DNA of 64,000 nt from Thermoplasmata archaeon (GTDB lineage Archaea; Thermoplasmatota; Thermoplasmata; Lutacidiplasmatales; UBA184): assembly GCA_022750155.1 (NCBI GenBank), contig JAKIWG010000012.1, positions 1 to 64,000 on the forward strand, read 5' to 3'. Made by a program: the position numbers and the translations under genes. Shown here one piece after another: positions 59,978 to 64,000 of this stretch (within the stretch, counting starts at the first letter, position 1; every line of letters begins with the position of its first letter). The notes beneath the pieces are model-generated. The model saw nothing but the letters and a program-made list of their open reading frames with translations, ran no database searches and had not been told where the DNA came from.

Positions 59978-60052
59978 GGGCGTGTAGCCCAGTCTGGATA
60001 GGGCACCGGGTTCCTGACCCGGCGGTCGGGGGTTCAAATCCCCCCACTCCCG
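59978..60052 (+). tRNA. Second tRNA-Arg (anticodon CCU), diverged copy
   Basis: A 75-base copy of the tRNA at 36923-36997 with three differences: C instead of U at position 13, G instead of A at 37, and U instead of G at 69. The first restores a Watson-Crick pair in the D stem. The last leaves C4 opposite U69 in the acceptor stem. The anticodon loop reads TTCCTGA. It folds as a cloverleaf, but G37 next to U36 and the acceptor mismatch are unusual, so it may be a decaying gene or have altered function. Confidence 0.8.
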
Positions 60053-60372
60053 AGGGCTTTGCGGCGATCCTGCGTTGGAAGGTGGAGGGGCCTCACCTGG
60101 CGGGCCTTTGCGCGGAAGGTGGGGCTCCCGAGGGGGACCTGTGCGAACGCGCCGTCGCGCACAAACCGTGGGACTGGGGGATAGGCAACCGTTTACCGCG
60201 GGGTCCCTCCCCACCACCCGGCCAGTTTGATGCCCTCCGGTATCGGGGTGTGCCGCGAAAGAGTTAGTTCCCCGAGCCGAACTCCGATCCTGATTCCAGC
60301 CCGGGACGATAGAGGGGAGTCTCGAAGTGTGGTGCGGAAGTGTAATCCTACAGAACCCTTTGCCGTCCTGGA
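60053..60372. other. 320-bp spacer after the second tRNA
   Basis: No supported gene. The sequence shows no similarity to the spacer after the first tRNA copy. Confidence 0.4.
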
Positions 60373-61395
60373 ATGAGGATCAGGGCCGGCGAGGGCGAGG
60401 CGTTGGCTCCCCGGAGCGATCGTCCCCCCGGGGCGCCCCTCCCCGCAAAGCGAGCCCTTCGTGGCCGGGAATCGCGGTTTGGGACCCCGACGATCTGGGG
60501 CGTCCTCCCTGCCACACTCATACTCCTCAGCACTTGCCTCGGGGGCGCGGGAGCTGTCACTCCGAAAGCCCTCGTTCTCTCAAGCCCCTACAAACACACC
60601 GTTAACACGTCGAGCTACCTCGTCGGAACGCAGGGATGCGCGAAGGCTCACGCGAGAGGGGCCGTATGGAACTCGTCCTCGGGAACCCTCAGGGCGTCGA
60701 GCCGGTCCTGGACCGAGAATTGCAAGAGGGGAATCGCCGGCGCTCGGTACAGTTACGCGATTGCGATTAGCGCTACAACCGTCATCATTCCATTTAGGGT
60801 CCCGACCAATGGGAGTCATTCGATCGCACTGAGCTGGAACGTCAAGATTACGAGCGTCGATCGGCTGACCCTGACCGGCTGCCCTGCGAAGAATCTTAGC
60901 AACTGGTACCCCACCGGCGCTTACAATCGAACGTACACGGGAGGGAGTTGCAACTCGGGAACAGAACTCAACTTCATCTTGGATGCGTCAGTCGTGGACC
61001 TCACTAACCCGGCAGTTCTGAGAGCAAACACCAGCGATGCGACGGCCTACAACGACTACTATTGGGCCAACTCGACGTACTGCGACAATCTGGGTGGCAG
61101 CCTCTCCTGCTCGAACTTCACCGGCGGATCAGGAGGCAGAGGGACCTTTGAGACGAACGCCGCGGGGGTTCCCTCGTTCAATTGGACTGGGGCGACATAC
61201 TTTACCATGTGGACTAACGGGACGAAGATGGTTAGTGGCGATCGCTACGGACTCATCGTTACTATTTCGACCGACGTTGATGCCTCGACTTGGTCATCAA
61301 ACCTTGTCACCCCCTGGTTCGCAGTGAATGCTGCCTCCATCAACATGTCGACTCTGGGCAACGGCGCCGTGCTGAGCTCCCTCGTAATCAAGTAG
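60373..61395 (+). CDS. Secreted protein of unknown function
   Basis: A 340-residue protein. A basic N-terminus of about 40 residues precedes a signal-like helix (WGVLPATLILLSTCLGGAGA, about 42-61). The mature part is rich in Asn, Ser and Thr with about ten Asn-x-Ser/Thr sites and several cysteines (C88, C116 and others), suggesting an extracellular beta-structured glycoprotein stabilised by disulfides. No domain was recognised and no C-terminal anchor is present. A later start closer to the signal helix is possible. Confidence 0.62.
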   Translation: MRIRAGEGEALAPRSDRPPGAPLPAKRALRGRESRFGTPTIWGVLPATLILLSTCLGGAGAVTPKALVLSSPYKHTVNTSSYLVGTQGCAKAHARGAVWNSSSGTLRASSRSWTENCKRGIAGARYSYAIAISATTVIIPFRVPTNGSHSIALSWNVKITSVDRLTLTGCPAKNLSNWYPTGAYNRTYTGGSCNSGTELNFILDASVVDLTNPAVLRANTSDATAYNDYYWANSTYCDNLGGSLSCSNFTGGSGGRGTFETNAAGVPSFNWTGATYFTMWTNGTKMVSGDRYGLIVTISTDVDASTWSSNLVTPWFAVNAASINMSTLGNGAVLSSLVIK

Positions 61396-61609
61396 CCCTC
61401 GAATGCCCCGACCCCAAGGTATCCAGAAGCCTAGGTATCTGGGAATCTCCGGACCAACGGTCTCTCAGTAAGTCTGACCCAACCGCGAGATGCTCTCCTC
61501 CGGGTGAAAGCGTCCTTTCGACTTGGGACCCCCCAGTCGGGGACAAGGTGTCGGTTCCGAGCAACCGCGTCGGCGGGCCTCTTTTAAACGCGCCGGCCTT
61601 CGCGTACCG

Positions 61610-62665
61610 ATGGCTCACCCGTTGCGTGCGGCCGGCTGCATCGCGTTCGCCATTGGCGCGCTCTGCTTGTTGGTGGCCCCGGGCGTCGCCCTTGGGGCCG
61701 CCGGCGTCACGCCCGCGGCAACTCCCGAGAAGTGGTTCAGACTCCACCCGGCGGTTTCGCCGGCGTCCCGCCAGCTCGCCGACATGGTGTACGACCCCGT
61801 CGACAAGTATGTAGTGCTATTCGGCGGCGGCAACGGCAGCGGGCCGAACTTCAACCCTCCCGCGTACAACGACACCTGGACCTATCGCGCCGGCACCTGG
61901 ACACAGCTCGCCCTCACGCTACACCCGCCCTGGGATGCGGGTTCGACGATGGTCTTCGACCGGGCGGACGGGTACGTGCTCTACTTCGACGGCAACCGAT
62001 GCGGGGGGAGCTGCGGGAACACGTGGGAGTTCAAGGGCGGGAAGTGGACGAACATCACGCCCTCGCACTCGCCGCCACCTCGCCGGACGATGTGGCTCGC
62101 TTACGACGGGCGGGATGGGTACGTTGTGATGTTCGGCGGCTTCAGCGAGCAGACTCTTAGTTACCTGAATGACACCTGGAAGTTCGTCGGCGCCAACTGG
62201 ACGCAGATCCCGACGACTGTGGCGCCCACCCCTCGCGCCGATGGGGCGATGGGCGGCCTGAGTTACGATCGAATAAGCCGGTACCTGGTCCTCTTTGGCG
62301 GCGACAACGGGTTCGGCGGCTCCGGTACCCTCAGCGACACGTGGGCGTTCGCGGGGGGCGCATGGACGCTTCTTCATCCGCCGGTATCGCCCATCTCCCG
62401 GGACTACCAAACGATGGGGTGGGACCCGCTTCTCCACGGCCTCGTAATGTTCGGCGGCGTCAACAACGGCGTCCCTGTACCGTCGACGTGGCTGTTCTCG
62501 TCGGGTGCCTGGACGAACATCACGCCCACCCACTCCCCCAGGACCGCATACGACCCGAGTTCGACGTACGACTGGCAGGACGGCTACTTCCTACTCTTCG
62601 GTGGGGGTAGCTGCGTCTGCGGGACGCCGCACGCCTACTCGAGTCAGACTTGGGTGCTCTCGTAG
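61610..62665 (+). CDS. Secreted Kelch-type beta-propeller protein
   Basis: A 351-residue exported protein. The signal helix (AFAIGALCLLVAPGVALGA) is at about 10-28, consistent with the start at 61610; the TATA box TTTAAAC lies 21 bp upstream. The remainder is about six Kelch-like blades with MVYDPxDxYVVLFGGxxxxxxxNDTWxYxxGxWT. It lacks the PKD domain and anchor of the paralogue at 54245, so it is probably released or bound through partners. The similarity of the blades suggests a common ancestor. Confidence 0.8.
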   Translation: MAHPLRAAGCIAFAIGALCLLVAPGVALGAAGVTPAATPEKWFRLHPAVSPASRQLADMVYDPVDKYVVLFGGGNGSGPNFNPPAYNDTWTYRAGTWTQLALTLHPPWDAGSTMVFDRADGYVLYFDGNRCGGSCGNTWEFKGGKWTNITPSHSPPPRRTMWLAYDGRDGYVVMFGGFSEQTLSYLNDTWKFVGANWTQIPTTVAPTPRADGAMGGLSYDRISRYLVLFGGDNGFGGSGTLSDTWAFAGGAWTLLHPPVSPISRDYQTMGWDPLLHGLVMFGGVNNGVPVPSTWLFSSGAWTNITPTHSPRTAYDPSSTYDWQDGYFLLFGGGSCVCGTPHAYSSQTWVLS

Positions 62666-62711
62666 CACGGCCTGGTGCATGCGCCAAAGGCGTACCTTGC
62701 GGAACGCCCGC

Positions 62712-63230
62712 CTACGGCGCGTTGCAACCTCCCGTAGCAGCCCTTATCGAGATGGCGACCGACGCCGGATTGTAGACTACGACATACCAGTCCCCGTTTC
62801 CAAGGAGCACGGTGTGATTCGTTGACGTGACCGGGCCAGAGTCCCAGACATAGTGTTGGGCGGGTCCCGCGGTACTGTGGCTCGCGTTGCCGGTCGCGTT
62901 GCTGGTCCAGCCCAGCGATTCATAGTCACTCTGGCTTAGAATGTACATCGAGTACGTGGAGTTCGACTGCGCCCAGATGGAGAGCCGCGATTGCGGCACG
63001 GGGCCCCCGTAGTGGTTCGAGTTGTTGTTGAGGTCCTCCGTGACCAACGCGTACTGCCCAGACGGAACGATCGTCCCCCGACCACCCAACGCGGGTTCTG
63101 AGCCACATGCTGCGACTGGGGCCTCGGGGGAGGGGCCCGCCTGCCGGAGGTCCATCCAATAGACCAAGGCGAGGCCGGAGACAAGCACTACGAGAGCGAC
63201 CGAAAGGGCACCGAGCCACAGGAACTTCAT
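62712..63230 (-). CDS. Membrane-tethered secreted protein of unknown function
   Basis: A 172-residue protein. An N-terminal helix (WLGALSVALVVLVSGLALVYW) at about 5-25 anchors it. The extracellular part is small, with Asn-x-Ser/Thr sites and strands such as YALVTEDLNNNSN and WYVVVYNPASVAISI, a jelly-roll-like pattern. Two cysteines (near 42 and 169) could form a disulfide. A TATA-like minus-strand GTAAATAG lies 23 bp before the ATG, supporting the start. No function is known. Confidence 0.68.
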   Translation of the reverse strand: MKFLWLGALSVALVVLVSGLALVYWMDLRQAGPSPEAPVAACGSEPALGGRGTIVPSGQYALVTEDLNNNSNHYGGPVPQSRLSIWAQSNSTYSMYILSQSDYESLGWTSNATGNASHSTAGPAQHYVWDSGPVTSTNHTVLLGNGDWYVVVYNPASVAISIRAATGGCNAP

Positions 63231-63252
63231 GGGTCCCGAGAAGGTCAGGGCC

Positions 63253-63260
63253 CTATTTAC
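63253..63260 (-). promoter_or_regulatory. TATA-like box of the gene ending at 62712
   Basis: GTAAATAG on the minus strand, 23 bp before the ATG. Good spacing for a leaderless transcript. Confidence 0.5.
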
Positions 63261-63494
63261 AGAGGGCTCCCCGCGCGATTCCCAAGGGCGGGCACCAACT
63301 GCAAGGGCCGTAACGAGAGCGCTTCAGGGAGGTTTTCAAACGAGTGCCTTGCGTAACCCCCTCCCTCGCAGGGACCCGGACCCTTCTGGGACGGGGGGGT
63401 TTGGTAACCCCCCTCCGAAAGTTCACGACTACGATCCAGAGGGCTACTAAGGGGGCGATAGGGCCACAAATGACTCGAGGCTTCCGCCTGAAGG

Positions 63495-63935
63495 ATGGTC
63501 GGGACCCGCAGGGACTGGATCATCGCAGTCCTGATAGCCGCGCTCTTCTGCGCGACGGCGTCCTGGGTCGTGCTGTCCGCTCCATCTCTGAAGGAGCCCA
63601 CCCCGTGCGCGACCGAGTCTCCCCAATGTATGACGCTCGATGGCAGGAACTATTTGTTCGAGTCCGAGTCTCTCTTCGGCAATCAGTCGTGGCTCAACTA
63701 CAGCTTCGACGGGGTGACCTTCGGCTTCCACCTATGGTGCGGAGTGGACGGCCCGGACGTGGGAATCGTCTGCGGCAATGCCACCGAGGGGGATGGGGCC
63801 GTCTACGACTACAACTTTAGTGATGGGCCCACCCCCATGACGAACCCACCGTGGCAGACGTGGGTGGCTCCTGACTATCAGGTCGCGGTCCAGTACCGGG
63901 AGGGTGGGATGGTCCACTTGCTCGTCGCCGCTTAG
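63495..63935 (+). CDS. Small secreted or membrane-tethered protein of unknown function
   Basis: A 146-residue protein. A hydrophobic N-terminal helix (WIIAVLIAALFCATASWVVL) follows a short basic start. The rest is a small extracellular domain with several Asn-x-Ser/Thr sites and four cysteines (C38, C45, C82, C93), which could form two disulfides. Strands such as YQVAVQYREGGMVHLLVAA end the protein. It resembles its neighbour at 62712 in layout (N-terminal helix, small beta domain) but not clearly in sequence. The 65 bases after it hold no start of another gene. Confidence 0.6.
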   Translation: MVGTRRDWIIAVLIAALFCATASWVVLSAPSLKEPTPCATESPQCMTLDGRNYLFESESLFGNQSWLNYSFDGVTFGFHLWCGVDGPDVGIVCGNATEGDGAVYDYNFSDGPTPMTNPPWQTWVAPDYQVAVQYREGGMVHLLVAA

Positions 63936-64000
63936 GACCTCCCTCGAGGTGCGGTGCAAACGGACACGTTGAACTCACTAACGTGGCGCCCGACGAATCG

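Noticed and set aside
1-64000. CRISPR arrays, transposases, integrases and rRNA
   Set aside because: No regularly spaced direct repeats, inverted-repeat-bounded transposase genes, integrase motifs or rRNA-like conserved sequence were found on reading the window.

Overview
This is a 64-kb piece of a GC-rich archaeal genome. The archaeal assignment rests on TATA-binding protein, both subunits of topoisomerase VI, the replication factor C small subunit, aRF1 and ribosomal protein eL41. A complex I without visible NADH-input genes, a thermopsin (family A5) protease and many membrane-anchored surface proteins with Asn-Gly-Ser/Thr-rich repeats point to a member of Thermoplasmatota, possibly one of the GC-rich soil or sediment lineages. 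That placement is inference. Many genes have a TATA-like box 20-33 bp before the start codon, the arrangement expected for leaderless or short-leader transcripts.

Layout. Positions 1-11033 are one long plus-strand array: nuoH (cut by the window edge), I, J, K, L, M, N, then a geranylgeranyl-reductase-type flavoprotein, a polyprenyl diphosphate synthase whose FARM region looks long-chain, a membrane protein and a nitrilase-fold hydrolase. The first nine genes suggest linked respiratory quinone chemistry and proton-pumping complex I. Positions 11078-23870 are housekeeping: top6B-top6A, eL41, sucC-sucD plus a small zinc-site protein, coaBC, a HAD phosphatase, an S9 peptidase, a DUF429 protein, tbp and a GST-like protein. 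Positions 23900-33992 mix a GNAT acetyltransferase, a large thermopsin surface protein, rfcS-moaC-moaB, a methyltransferase, thioredoxin, aRF1 and an SRPBCC-fold protein.

From about 34 kb the window becomes a secretome and cell-surface region. It holds a secreted anchored protein divergent from a predicted HTH regulator, a tRNA-Arg(CCU), then a surface glycoside hydrolase directly followed by a processive family-2 glycosyltransferase and a secreted PQQ-type beta-propeller protein. These three look like an exopolysaccharide synthesis and trimming locus. Next come a second, related glycoside hydrolase, an SPFH protein with vault-like repeated modules, an ALG5-like glycosyltransferase, two Kelch proteins, a SnoaL-like protein, a LigB-type protein missing a metal-site histidine, a membrane-anchored phosphoesterase, a second and oddly diverged tRNA-Arg(CCU), and several small secreted proteins.

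No rRNA, CRISPR array, transposase or integrase was seen. The best candidates for something undescribed are the GH/GT2/propeller locus, the repeat module shared by the thermopsin and the hydrolase, the vault-like SPFH protein and the four-cluster NuoI.
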